Assembly (NCBI GenBank): GCA_045588325.1
Contig: JAZNEA010000026.1
Location: forward strand, 1-6,455
Source of the DNA: RGIG7378 sp045588325
Lineage (GTDB): Bacteria > Bacillota > Clostridia > RGIG7378
Reading direction: 5' to 3'
Length of the DNA stretch: 6,455 nucleotides
The notes under the pieces were generated by a model. That model saw only the letters and a list, made by a program, of their open reading frames with translations, made no database searches and was not told the origin of the DNA. A program made the position numbers and the translations under genes. Shown here one piece after another: positions 1 through 5,442 of this stretch (within the stretch, counting starts at the first letter, position 1; the number at the start of each line of letters is the position of its first letter).

Positions 1-4
1 TTGC

Positions 5-45
5 GCAAAGAAGGAGGAGATTGCTTTTCTCCCCCTTCTCTTTGC
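5..45. other. Long imperfect hairpin at the left edge, possible terminator
   Basis: The arm at 5-20 (GCAAAGAAGGAGGAGA) pairs with 28-45 across a 7-nt loop (21-27). This gives 16 base pairs' worth of complementarity, interrupted by one mismatch and a 2-nt bulge at 38-39. On the plus strand it is followed only by TTTACC, a weak U-tract, so it may be a poor terminator for a plus-strand gene lying left of the window and converging on the leucine-rich repeat gene. On the minus strand the sequence leaves the window too soon to judge. The structure is seen directly; its role is not established. Confidence 0.4.
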
Positions 46-51
46 TTTACC

Positions 52-79
52 AAAAAAGGCGTTCCCTGGGAACGCCTTT
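52..79 (-). terminator. Rho-independent terminator of the LRR gene
   Basis: AAAGGCGTTCCC at 55-66 and GGGAACGCCTTT at 68-79 form a perfect 12-bp inverted repeat around a single T, so a folded stem of about 11 bp with a 3-nt loop. Read on the minus strand, the GC-rich stem runs straight into six consecutive T residues (57 down to 52). The hairpin begins 16 nt after the stop codon of the minus-strand gene ending at 96. Stem, U-tract and position all fit an intrinsic terminator. Confidence 0.9.
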
Positions 80-95
80 GCTCTAATCATTGTAT

Positions 96-1301
96 TTACT
101 TAGTAACGTATGTAACGTTGGCCGCCTTGAGCAGATCGTTGCCGTCGCGGACCGCCAGGTTTACCCAGCCCTCCGGCGTGCCTGAATATGTAACCTCTGC
201 CAGGTTCGGACACAGTAGGAATGCGCTCTCTCCGACGAATGTTACGTCGCTGGGAATGTGCACCTTCTTTAAGCTGGTGTCGCCTGTAAAACACTTGGCT
301 CCGATGGACTCCAGACCCTCAGGCAGCTCAATCTCCTCCAGGTAAATGCAATATGCAAATACGCCGGTGGCCATAGATACCAGGGAATTGCCCTCAAATA
401 TTACCTTGCGCAATTCGTCACACTCGTAGAAGCAGTTATTGTCCAGGAACTCAACGTTCTTGCCCACTACAATCTCCTCGATGCCATGGCAACCAGCAAA
501 TGCGCTCTCCTCTACGCTGAGGATGTTGTCTCCCAGAACTACCTTCTTAATAGTTGTATTATATGCAAAGGAGTCCAGCTTAACTGGGGCTGTCATGTTC
601 AGAATCAAGGTGTGCATCTTATTGCATCCTAGAATCATGGTGTAGTCAGGCTGAGCCTTACAGTTAAATGCAATCTCTACCAGGTTCTCACAATATGCAA
701 AGCAGTGAATGCCTAAACTCTCTACGTTGGATGGAACAGAGACAACTGTCAGGCTGTTGCAGTCCTGGAAAGCAGCCTCACCGATAGTCTTGAGGGACTC
801 GCCAAGATTTACGGTGGCCATAGAGTAACACTTTGAGAATGCAAACTTCTCAATGGAGATAACTGTGTCAGGAATGTTGATGATGCTCAGGTTGGTACAT
901 CCCTCAAAGGCATATTCGCTGATGGTGTACAGACCCTTAGGCAGCACAACCTCCTTAAGGGAAGTGACATTTTGCAAGATGTTTGCTGCCAAAACTGTTA
1001 CCTGGTCGCCATCGGGGCTATATGACGGGATCGTCAACTTAGTTGTGTTGTCCTTAATCGGGATCGACACGATGGTGCAGGTACCATTACCATTACTTAC
1101 GTACCGGATGCCGTTCTTGTCTGTGCTCTCTTGTCCGAGGGGAGTGTACTCCTCCTGATTACCCATCTCTCCAACCATGGGGGTAGGTGTTGCCTCTGGC
1201 AATATGCCCTCAAACTCGCAAGCAGAGTATGCGCCAAGAACTATAACCAGGATAAAAATTATCAAAATGTTCCTTATATGTTTTGATGCTGACATGTTCA
1301 A
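96..1301 (-). CDS. Secreted, probably lipid-anchored BspA-type leucine-rich repeat (LRR_5) protein
   Basis: The 401-aa product starts with basic residues and a hydrophobic stretch (about 11-25) ending in AYSAC, so Cys28 may be a lipidation site, although the -3 residue (Tyr) is not the usual Leu. A Pro/Thr/Glu-rich linker (about 29-60) follows. From about residue 105 to 370 there are roughly eleven 22-24-residue repeats of the LRR_5 type, with the recurring pattern 'L..V.LP..L..I...AF..C', for example at 115-137 and 321-337. The repeat pattern is looser around 205-245. The end (about 371-401, with SGTPEGW and NVTYVTK) resembles the capping tail common after such repeats. Known members are surface proteins involved in binding or adhesion; the ligand here is unknown. 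The start is uncertain: TTG at 1301 lies 7 nt after AGAGGA, whereas ATG at 1295 lies 13 nt after it and shortens the protein by two residues. The gene is monocistronic, with its own promoter and terminator, and diverges from the ion-pump operon, so a functional link is not implied. Confidence 0.9.
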   Translation of the reverse strand: MNMSASKHIRNILIIFILVIVLGAYSACEFEGILPEATPTPMVGEMGNQEEYTPLGQESTDKNGIRYVSNGNGTCTIVSIPIKDNTTKLTIPSYSPDGDQVTVLAANILQNVTSLKEVVLPKGLYTISEYAFEGCTNLSIINIPDTVISIEKFAFSKCYSMATVNLGESLKTIGEAAFQDCNSLTVVSVPSNVESLGIHCFAYCENLVEIAFNCKAQPDYTMILGCNKMHTLILNMTAPVKLDSFAYNTTIKKVVLGDNILSVEESAFAGCHGIEEIVVGKNVEFLDNNCFYECDELRKVIFEGNSLVSMATGVFAYCIYLEEIELPEGLESIGAKCFTGDTSLKKVHIPSDVTFVGESAFLLCPNLAEVTYSGTPEGWVNLAVRDGNDLLKAANVTYVTK

Positions 1302-1308
1302 AATGCGT

Positions 1309-1314
1309 TCCTCT
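1309..1314 (-). promoter_or_regulatory. Ribosome binding site of the LRR gene
   Basis: AGAGGA on the minus strand lies 7 nt before a TTG codon (1301) and 13 nt before the in-frame ATG (1295). The spacing favours TTG and the codon identity favours ATG, so the start is ambiguous by two codons. Confidence 0.6.
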
Positions 1315-1340
1315 TCTTTATTTATTAATACTTAACTACA

Positions 1341-1369
1341 ATTATACACGTCCCTTGCCCATAAATCAA
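1341..1369 (-). promoter_or_regulatory. Sigma-A-type promoter for the LRR gene
   Basis: On the minus strand, TTGATT (1369-1364) is a 4/6 match to the -35 consensus. It is followed by a 17-nt spacer and a perfect TATAAT -10 box (1346-1341). Transcription would start near 1334, giving a short AT-rich leader of about 33 nt before the start codon. The hexamers and ideal spacing are seen directly; promoter activity is inferred. Confidence 0.8.
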
Positions 1370-1383
1370 AGGGTTTACCCTTT
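1368..1383. promoter_or_regulatory. Inverted repeat, candidate operator between divergent genes
   Basis: AAAGGGTTTACCCTTT is a perfect palindrome: 7-bp arms separated by TT. It overlaps the end of the minus-strand -35 box (1364-1369) and the start of the candidate plus-strand -35 box (1381-1386), so a dimeric regulator bound here could affect both directions. The symmetry is seen; the operator role is an inference, and no regulator family is identified. Confidence 0.4.
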
Positions 1384-1409
1384 ACTCCTCACGGAAAAAG
1401 TAATAAACT
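1381..1409 (+). promoter_or_regulatory. Candidate weak promoter of the ion-pump operon
   Basis: TTTACT (1381-1386, 4/6 to TTGACA) is followed by a 17-nt spacer and TAAACT (1404-1409, 4/6 to TATAAT). Transcription would start near 1416, about 20 nt before the first ATG of the operon. An alternative pair, TTTACC (1375-1380) with AGTAAT (1399-1404) at 18 nt, is similarly weak. Some promoter must lie here, because the upstream gene points away, but the exact hexamers are uncertain. Confidence 0.35.
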
Positions 1410-1436
1410 AACCCTAATTGCGTTTTCGAGGGAACT

Positions 1437-1901
1437 ATGCTTATTTATTTGTTTTTGCTATGGATAATGCTCAGCGGTCGGATCACATTGGAGATTGTGA
1501 TTATCGGCCTTTTGCTATGCCTTGCAATTTCCCTCTTCACTTGGCGAGTCATGGGCTATTCTCCTCGCCAGGATTTGCGCATGTTTAGGCTGTCTCTGTA
1601 TATCTTTGCCTACATAGGACTACTTTTCTGGGAGATTGTTAAAGCCAACATATACATGGTTCGTATTTTCTTCTCCCGCAACACCGCCATCGAACCTACT
1701 CTCTACACATTTACCTGTACCCTGCGCACGGGTTTTGCCAGAGCACTTTTGGCCAATTCTATAACTCTAACTCCTGGCACCATCACTATCTCACAGGAAG
1801 GTAGTCACTTTACCGTACATGGTCTCAGACATGACATGGTCACTAGCATCCCTTCCTGCTCTTTTGTAAAAATGCTATCCAAGATGGAGGCCTTACTATG
1901 A
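1437..1901 (+). CDS. MrpE/MnhE/MbhA-like subunit of a cation-proton antiporter module
   Basis: The 154-aa integral membrane protein is close to the usual MnhE-family length of about 160. It has two hydrophobic N-terminal segments (about 1-36) and another at about 50-70, followed by a cytoplasmic domain. The family signature LLANSITLTPGTITI lies at about 104-118. In Mrp antiporters and in MBH/MBX-type complexes this subunit (MrpE or MbhA) supports assembly and ion transport of the membrane arm. The ATG is preceded by GAGGGA at 1428-1433, with a rather short spacing of 3 nt. It is the first gene of the operon, and its TGA overlaps the next ATG (ATGA), with GGAGG at 1886-1890 inside its end serving the next gene. 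The family assignment is firm; whether the complex is an antiporter or a respiratory pump depends on the rest of the operon. Confidence 0.93.
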   Translation: MLIYLFLLWIMLSGRITLEIVIIGLLLCLAISLFTWRVMGYSPRQDLRMFRLSLYIFAYIGLLFWEIVKANIYMVRIFFSRNTAIEPTLYTFTCTLRTGFARALLANSITLTPGTITISQEGSHFTVHGLRHDMVTSIPSCSFVKMLSKMEALL

Positions 1902-2197
1902 TTGACCAGGCCTACCACTTTTTGTTTATCGGTGCCCTCTGTGTGATTGGCGTATGCCTTTTTGCCGGACTTTATCTCAGCATTCGCGGCCCACGCACCG
2001 TAGATCATATTGTAGGCGTTAACATGACCTGCACCATGACCACCATGAGCATAGCTATATTGGCTCTATTGTTGAACGAGAGCTTTTTGTTGGATGTCTG
2101 CCTTATTTACGTCTTGATTAGTTTCCTGGCTGTTGTTGTTCTCACCAGAATCTTTATCAACGTCAACATTAACAAGGAGGAGGACCAGCATGATTGA
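1898..2197 (+). CDS. MrpF/MnhF/MbhB-like subunit
   Basis: The 99-aa product has three predicted transmembrane segments (about 7-29, 38-60 and 64-88). It carries the MnhF family pattern RGPRTVDHIVGVN at 30-42, with Asp36 at the conserved acidic position, and the LDVCLIYVLISFLA motif at 65-78. MrpF-type subunits sit in the peripheral sodium/proton-handling part of the antiporter module. The start is fixed by the ATGA overlap with the MrpE stop and by GGAGG 7 nt upstream. The C-terminal tail is acidic (KEED), and its codons contain the Shine-Dalgarno sequence of the next gene. The 8-nt overlap with the MrpG gene suggests coupled translation. Confidence 0.93.
   Translation: MIDQAYHFLFIGALCVIGVCLFAGLYLSIRGPRTVDHIVGVNMTCTMTTMSIAILALLLNESFLLDVCLIYVLISFLAVVVLTRIFINVNINKEEDQHD
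2174..2183 (+). promoter_or_regulatory. Strong ribosome binding site inside the MrpF end, sets the MrpG start
   Basis: AAGGAGGAGG contains AGGAGG at 2175-2180, 9 nt before the ATG at 2190. It selects this start over an in-frame ATG at 2133 that lies deep inside the MrpF gene. The same bases encode the Lys-Glu-Glu-Asp tail of MrpF. Confidence 0.8.
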
Positions 2198-2525
2198 GTG
2201 GCTACAGTTCGGTTTGTGTGCCGTTTTAATTATATCGGGGCTGTTAGTGCTGATCCTGTCAATTACCGGAGTATTTAGGCTCAAGTTCGCCCTCAATCGC
2301 ATACATTTTGCAGGCATGACAGACACTATGGGTCTTTTCCTGATAATCGCTGGGCTCATGGTAGCCTCTGGATTTACATATACATCCCTTAAGCTACTGG
2401 CGGTGTTGTTTTTCCTGTGGTTCACCTCCCCCGTGTGCTCTCACTTTTTGGGCAAACTGGAATACGAGACGGACCCAAATCTGCCTGAGCTGTGCGATAT
2501 CCTCGCAGAGGAGGATGAACCATGA
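2190..2525 (+). CDS. MrpG/MnhG/MbhC-like subunit
   Basis: The 111-aa product has three transmembrane segments (about 6-27, 42-63 and 65-88). The MnhG signature is clear: GVFRLKFALNRIHFAGMTDT at 27-46, matching the family pattern GxxRLxDxxxRxHAxxKxDTLG, and then FTSPVCSHFLGKLEY at about 78-92. MrpG helps build the peripheral membrane module with E and F. The chosen start (MIEWLQ) begins at the first hydrophobic segment, is backed by AGGAGG at 9 nt, and gives the normal family length; the longer open frame from 2133 would add an unrelated basic stretch. The tail AEEDEP is acidic, and its codons hold the next gene's GAGGAGG site. The TGA overlaps the next ATG by 4 nt. Confidence 0.93.
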   Translation: MIEWLQFGLCAVLIISGLLVLILSITGVFRLKFALNRIHFAGMTDTMGLFLIIAGLMVASGFTYTSLKLLAVLFFLWFTSPVCSHFLGKLEYETDPNLPELCDILAEEDEP

Positions 2526-2785
2526 CCGTTTTTCGCATTCTTCTGATGACGTTTTTGCTGGTGTGTGCTCTGGCCACCGCCTTTTCCAAAAAACTGCTAA
2601 ATACTATCATTATTTTTATGTCCTACAGCCTTATCATGTCCATGATCTGGGTGCTGCTGGAGTCCCCCGACCTGGCCATCACCGAGGCTGCTGTAGGCGC
2701 AGGCATCACCAGTGTTCTTTTTTTCCTGGCCCTGCGCAAAATTGAGAGAATCAGGAGCGACGAGGAAGATGACCCACAAGACTAA
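2522..2785 (+). CDS. MbhD-like (DUF4040) subunit, equivalent to part of the MrpA C-terminus
   Basis: The 87-aa product has a first hydrophobic segment (about 4-21), a second at about 27-46, and a third containing ESPDLAITEAAVGAGITSVL (47-66). This last is the MbhD/DUF4040 signature, also found in the C-terminal part of MrpA. Glu47, Asp50 and Glu55 are the conserved membrane-embedded acidic residues; in MBH and MrpA this region is proposed to belong to the sodium pathway. A separate MbhD gene, instead of a full MrpA, points to the Mbh/Mbx-like arrangement. The start is set by the ATGA overlap and by GAGGAGG at 2508-2514. The acidic tail (DEEDDPQD) overlaps the next gene by 17 nt. Confidence 0.9.
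   Translation: MTVFRILLMTFLLVCALATAFSKKLLNTIIIFMSYSLIMSMIWVLLESPDLAITEAAVGAGITSVLFFLALRKIERIRSDEEDDPQD
2753..2757 (+). promoter_or_regulatory. Ribosome binding site deciding the MbhE-MrpB fusion start
   Basis: AGGAG lies 11 nt before the ATG at 2769. The same frame is open further upstream to an ATG at 2712, but that codon has no comparable site and would prepend residues that merely shadow the MbhD gene. Confidence 0.6.
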
Positions 2786-3548
2786 AGGCATTTCAGCTAC
2801 ATATCGCAGGGTCTTCCGCAGGACTTATTTTGCCCTGTCTGTTGTTCTGTGCCTTGTAATTATAGGCATTTTGCTGTGGACTGTGTCTTATTTGCCCTCC
2901 TATGGCGAACTAGATACTCCTACCAACAATGAGGTAGCGGATCGCTACATCAATCAGGGGCTCGACGAGACTGGCGCCACAAACATCGTTGCAGGTCTGA
3001 TTTTGGATTACAGAGCCTTTGATACTCTTGGCGAATCCTTCGTCCTATTTACCGCTTTTTGTTCCTGCATGATTATCATGCAGGGCAGCGAATTTGCCAA
3101 AAAGCCTCGCCCAGACAAGTACCGCACAGCCGAGGACGGCATCCTCCGTTACTCCATGTACGTGGTAATCCCCATGATCATGCTGTTTGGCATTTACATC
3201 CTGTTGAATGGTCACCTGTCTCCTGGCGGCGGTTTCTCTGGCGGCGCTATCTTGGGTGCGGGCCTTGTGCTCACCTCTCTTACTTTAGGGCATGGGTCTG
3301 TGGCACGATTCCTGACCCCTAAGAGGATTAAGATAACAACTTGCTCTGCCCTGAGCTTTTACTGCCTTGCTAAGAGCTACTCTTTTTTTACAGGAGCCAA
3401 TCATCTCCACAGCATTATAAGCCCTGGCACCCCAGGCGCAATTATCAGCGCTGGTTTGATTTTGCCTCTGGATATTGCAGTTGGCTGCATTGTTGCATGT
3501 ACAATGTACAGCTTCTATTGCCTGTTTGAGAGAGGTGACCTGCAATGA
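2769..3548 (+). CDS. Fused MbhE-like and MrpB/MnhB/MbhF-like membrane subunit
   Basis: The 259-aa product combines two modules that are separate proteins in many MBH operons. Residues about 20-107 form the MbhE-like part: a transmembrane helix (about 21-40), a loop, NIVAGLILDYRAFDTLGES at 72-90 (the MbhE / MrpA C-terminal motif), and a second helix. Residues about 125-255 form an MnhB domain with GHLSPGGGFSGGAILGAGL at 148-166 (family pattern GHxxPGGGFxGG), further helices, and ILPLDIAVGC (231-240) near the end, where MnhB proteins have a conserved Asp. Known roles: MbhE continues the MrpA C-terminal region, and MrpB joins the sodium/proton-handling module. The start at 2769 overlaps the MbhD gene by 17 nt. 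The stop overlaps the MrpC start as ATGA. The fusion is read straight through without a frame break, so it looks genuine. Confidence 0.88.
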   Translation: MTHKTKGISATYRRVFRRTYFALSVVLCLVIIGILLWTVSYLPSYGELDTPTNNEVADRYINQGLDETGATNIVAGLILDYRAFDTLGESFVLFTAFCSCMIIMQGSEFAKKPRPDKYRTAEDGILRYSMYVVIPMIMLFGIYILLNGHLSPGGGFSGGAILGAGLVLTSLTLGHGSVARFLTPKRIKITTCSALSFYCLAKSYSFFTGANHLHSIISPGTPGAIISAGLILPLDIAVGCIVACTMYSFYCLFERGDLQ

Positions 3549-3952
3549 TTCCAAGATTTGGTGAGAATTTGATGGTTAACTACGAGGAGGCTGTGGCAAT
3601 TATTCTATTTGCCATTGGATTTTGCATGCTCTTGTTCCACAACAATCTGCTGCGCAAAATCATCGGTCTCAACATCATGGACACCGGCGTTTATCTCTTC
3701 CTGGCCTCCATGGGATATATCGAGGGCCACAAGGCTCCCATCATCACTGACCCTTCCAACATGGCTGTGACGGAGACCTTTATTAATCCCATACCATCTG
3801 GTCTTGTTCTGACGGGCATCGTAGTATCTGTCAGCGTCACTGCCCTGATGCTGGCTCTGACCGTGCGTCTTTATAAGAGATATCACACTCTGGACCTGGA
3901 CGAAATTTACGAAATTATCGAGGAGGACGAGGAAAATGACATTCATAACTAA
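3545..3952 (+). CDS. MrpC/MnhC/MbhG-like (NuoK-type) subunit
   Basis: The 135-aa product has three transmembrane segments (about 14-32, 35-57 and 84-110), as in NuoK and MrpC. Supporting motifs are IIGLNIMDTGVYLFL at 39-53 and NPIPSGLVLTGIVVSVSVTA at 81-100, matching the MrpC pattern DPxPQALVLTAIVI. MrpC corresponds to NuoK of complex I and bridges the antiporter-like subunits to the rest of the membrane arm. The start at 3545 has GAGGTG 7 nt upstream and an ATGA overlap with the fusion gene; a later ATG (3572) would remove nine residues and lacks a good site. The tail (about 117-135) is strongly acidic, EIYEIIEEDEEND, and contains the AGGAGG that serves the next gene. The overlap with the MrpD gene is 17 nt. 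Confidence 0.92.
   Translation: MIPRFGENLMVNYEEAVAIILFAIGFCMLLFHNNLLRKIIGLNIMDTGVYLFLASMGYIEGHKAPIITDPSNMAVTETFINPIPSGLVLTGIVVSVSVTALMLALTVRLYKRYHTLDLDEIYEIIEEDEENDIHN
3921..3926 (+). promoter_or_regulatory. Ribosome binding site of the MrpD-like gene inside MrpC codons
   Basis: AGGAGG lies 9 nt before the ATG at 3936, within codons for the acidic MrpC tail. It supports a start 17 nt before the MrpC stop rather than a later one. Confidence 0.8.
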
Positions 3953-5432
3953 CTTCCCCTTCTTCTCCATCGTAGGATCTCTGTTCTTTGCTGTGCTGAT
4001 TTTCGCCAGCCAAAACAAGCCCCGTTTGGGCAGGATTCTGACTTACGTTCTGATAATTGCCACCATGCTCATGTCCCTGGCCACCTTGTATTACACTTGG
4101 CACACGGGCACCAGCTTTACCTATATAATGGGTCACTACTCTGCTCCATGGGGCAACGAGATCCGCGCAGGCGTGCTCGAATCCCTGTTGACCCTGTGCT
4201 TTGGCGCAGTTTTGCTCCTGTCTATCGTTGGTGGGCGCAAATTTATCATCCGCCATCTGGAGGATGATTCCAAGCACTTCCTGTACTACATAATGATAGC
4301 CTTAATCAATGCCGCAATGCTGGCTTTGATCTACACAAATGACCTGTTCTCTGCCTATGTTTTTGTAGAGGTGACCACCTTATCCTCCTGTGCCATCCTC
4401 ATGATCAGACCAGGAGGCAGACCTGCTGCGGCAGCTACCAGATACATGATCTTCAGCCTTTTGGGTTCCGGTCTCTTCCTCATAGGTATTATTTTGGTAT
4501 ACGATATCACAGGACATCTGTTGATGGTGAACATACAGGAGGCCATACAGACCCTTGTACAACAGGATGCATACAAGGGCCCCCTGTTGGTTGCAGTCTG
4601 TCTGTTAACCGGCGGACTAGGCATCAAAAGCGGCATGTTCCCCTTCCATTATTGGATGCCAGACACCTATGGTGCTGCAACGCCCTCTTCATCCTGTATC
4701 TTGTCAGGCATTATTTCCAAGGCCTACATCTTTGTTTTGATTAAGGTTATCTACAGAGTCGTCGGCCTGGACAATTACTATGCAACCGGAGCTCACAACC
4801 TATTGTTTATCATGGGCATAATGGGCATGCTCGTCGGCTCTATCTCCGCAATCCGCTCCCAAAAGCTAAACAGGATGGTGGCCAATTCATCTGCAGCCCA
4901 AATTGGCTATGTCTACATGGGCATCGGCCTGGGAGCACCTGGCATCACAGCCTCCCTATTCCATATGCTGTTCCACTCAGTGACCAAGCCAGCTCTGTTC
5001 CTGGCTGGAGCAGAGTTAGCTGATGCGTCCGGCGACAGGCAGGACTTTTACTCACTCCGCGGAGCGGGTTATCGCAGCAAGATGGCAGGCGTGCTGTTTA
5101 CCGTAGGCAGCCTTTCCATGACGGGCGTTCCTTTGTTTATGGGATTTATCTCCAAGATTTTGTTTGCCCAGGCATCCATCGGCCACCCCTACAAGATTTT
5201 GTTCTCCGTAGCAGGCCTGGCCATCAGCACCATACTGAATGCCATGTACTTCCTGCGCACAGTTATCAACCTGTGGGCCCCGGACAGTGCCCCTGCTGGC
5301 GATTTGCCCAGAGCAACAATACGACCTTCTTTTGTGGTTACAGCAGCTGTCTTTATTTACGTGAATATTACACTGGGACTCAATGCCCAGCCCATTATTA
5401 ACCTGATCCTCAAGGGTCTGGCCATGCTGTAG
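3936..5432 (+). CDS. MrpD/MbhH-like proton-conducting antiporter subunit (NuoM/NuoN family)
   Basis: The 498-aa, highly hydrophobic protein has about 14 predicted helices and the normal length for MrpD, MbhH or NuoM. Channel residues of the family are visible: Glu145 in the helix YVFVEVTTLSSC, Lys231 in GLGIKSGMFPFHYWMPDTYG (about 227-246), Lys262 in ISKAYIFVLIKV, and the broken-helix region LFHMLFHSVTKPALFLAGAE (341-360) with His343, His347 and Lys351. These match the Glu/Lys/Lys/His pattern along which protons move in antiporter-like subunits. The WMPDTYGAATPSSS segment is closer to the MrpD/MbhH branch than to NuoL. It follows MrpC with a 17-nt overlap and is followed after 10 nt by a second antiporter-like gene. 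Ion-pumping is inferred from the family; the transported ion cannot be told from sequence alone. Confidence 0.93.
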   Translation: MTFITNFPFFSIVGSLFFAVLIFASQNKPRLGRILTYVLIIATMLMSLATLYYTWHTGTSFTYIMGHYSAPWGNEIRAGVLESLLTLCFGAVLLLSIVGGRKFIIRHLEDDSKHFLYYIMIALINAAMLALIYTNDLFSAYVFVEVTTLSSCAILMIRPGGRPAAAATRYMIFSLLGSGLFLIGIILVYDITGHLLMVNIQEAIQTLVQQDAYKGPLLVAVCLLTGGLGIKSGMFPFHYWMPDTYGAATPSSSCILSGIISKAYIFVLIKVIYRVVGLDNYYATGAHNLLFIMGIMGMLVGSISAIRSQKLNRMVANSSAAQIGYVYMGIGLGAPGITASLFHMLFHSVTKPALFLAGAELADASGDRQDFYSLRGAGYRSKMAGVLFTVGSLSMTGVPLFMGFISKILFAQASIGHPYKILFSVAGLAISTILNAMYFLRTVINLWAPDSAPAGDLPRATIRPSFVVTAAVFIYVNITLGLNAQPIINLILKGLAML

Positions 5433-5436
5433 GAGG
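5431..5436 (+). promoter_or_regulatory. Ribosome binding site overlapping the MrpD stop codon
   Basis: AGGAGG begins inside the TAG stop (5430-5432) of the previous gene and lies 6 nt before the ATG at 5443. It is the only strong start signal at this junction and fixes the start of the last gene. Confidence 0.85.
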
Positions 5437-5442
5437 TTTAGG

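Noticed and set aside
1..345. Plus-strand open frame of 114 codons antisense to the end of the LRR gene
   Set aside because: It runs through the terminator hairpin and is antisense to a clear repeat protein; the composition is random-looking with no family motif, so it is a shadow frame.
108..1000. Repeated motifs in the LRR gene considered as a DNA repeat or CRISPR-like array
   Set aside because: The periodicity is at protein level (22-24 residues) with diverged DNA; there are no identical direct repeats or spacers.
2712..2768. N-terminal extension of the MbhE-MrpB fusion from the ATG at 2712
   Set aside because: The extra 19 residues only re-read the MbhD gene in another frame and lack a ribosome binding site; the ATG at 2769 has AGGAG upstream and starts just before the first helix.
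3605..4277. Minus-strand open frames of 120-137 codons opposite MrpC and MrpD
   Set aside because: They lie wholly opposite well-supported membrane genes, have His/Gln-rich shadow composition, and no promoter or ribosome binding site was seen.
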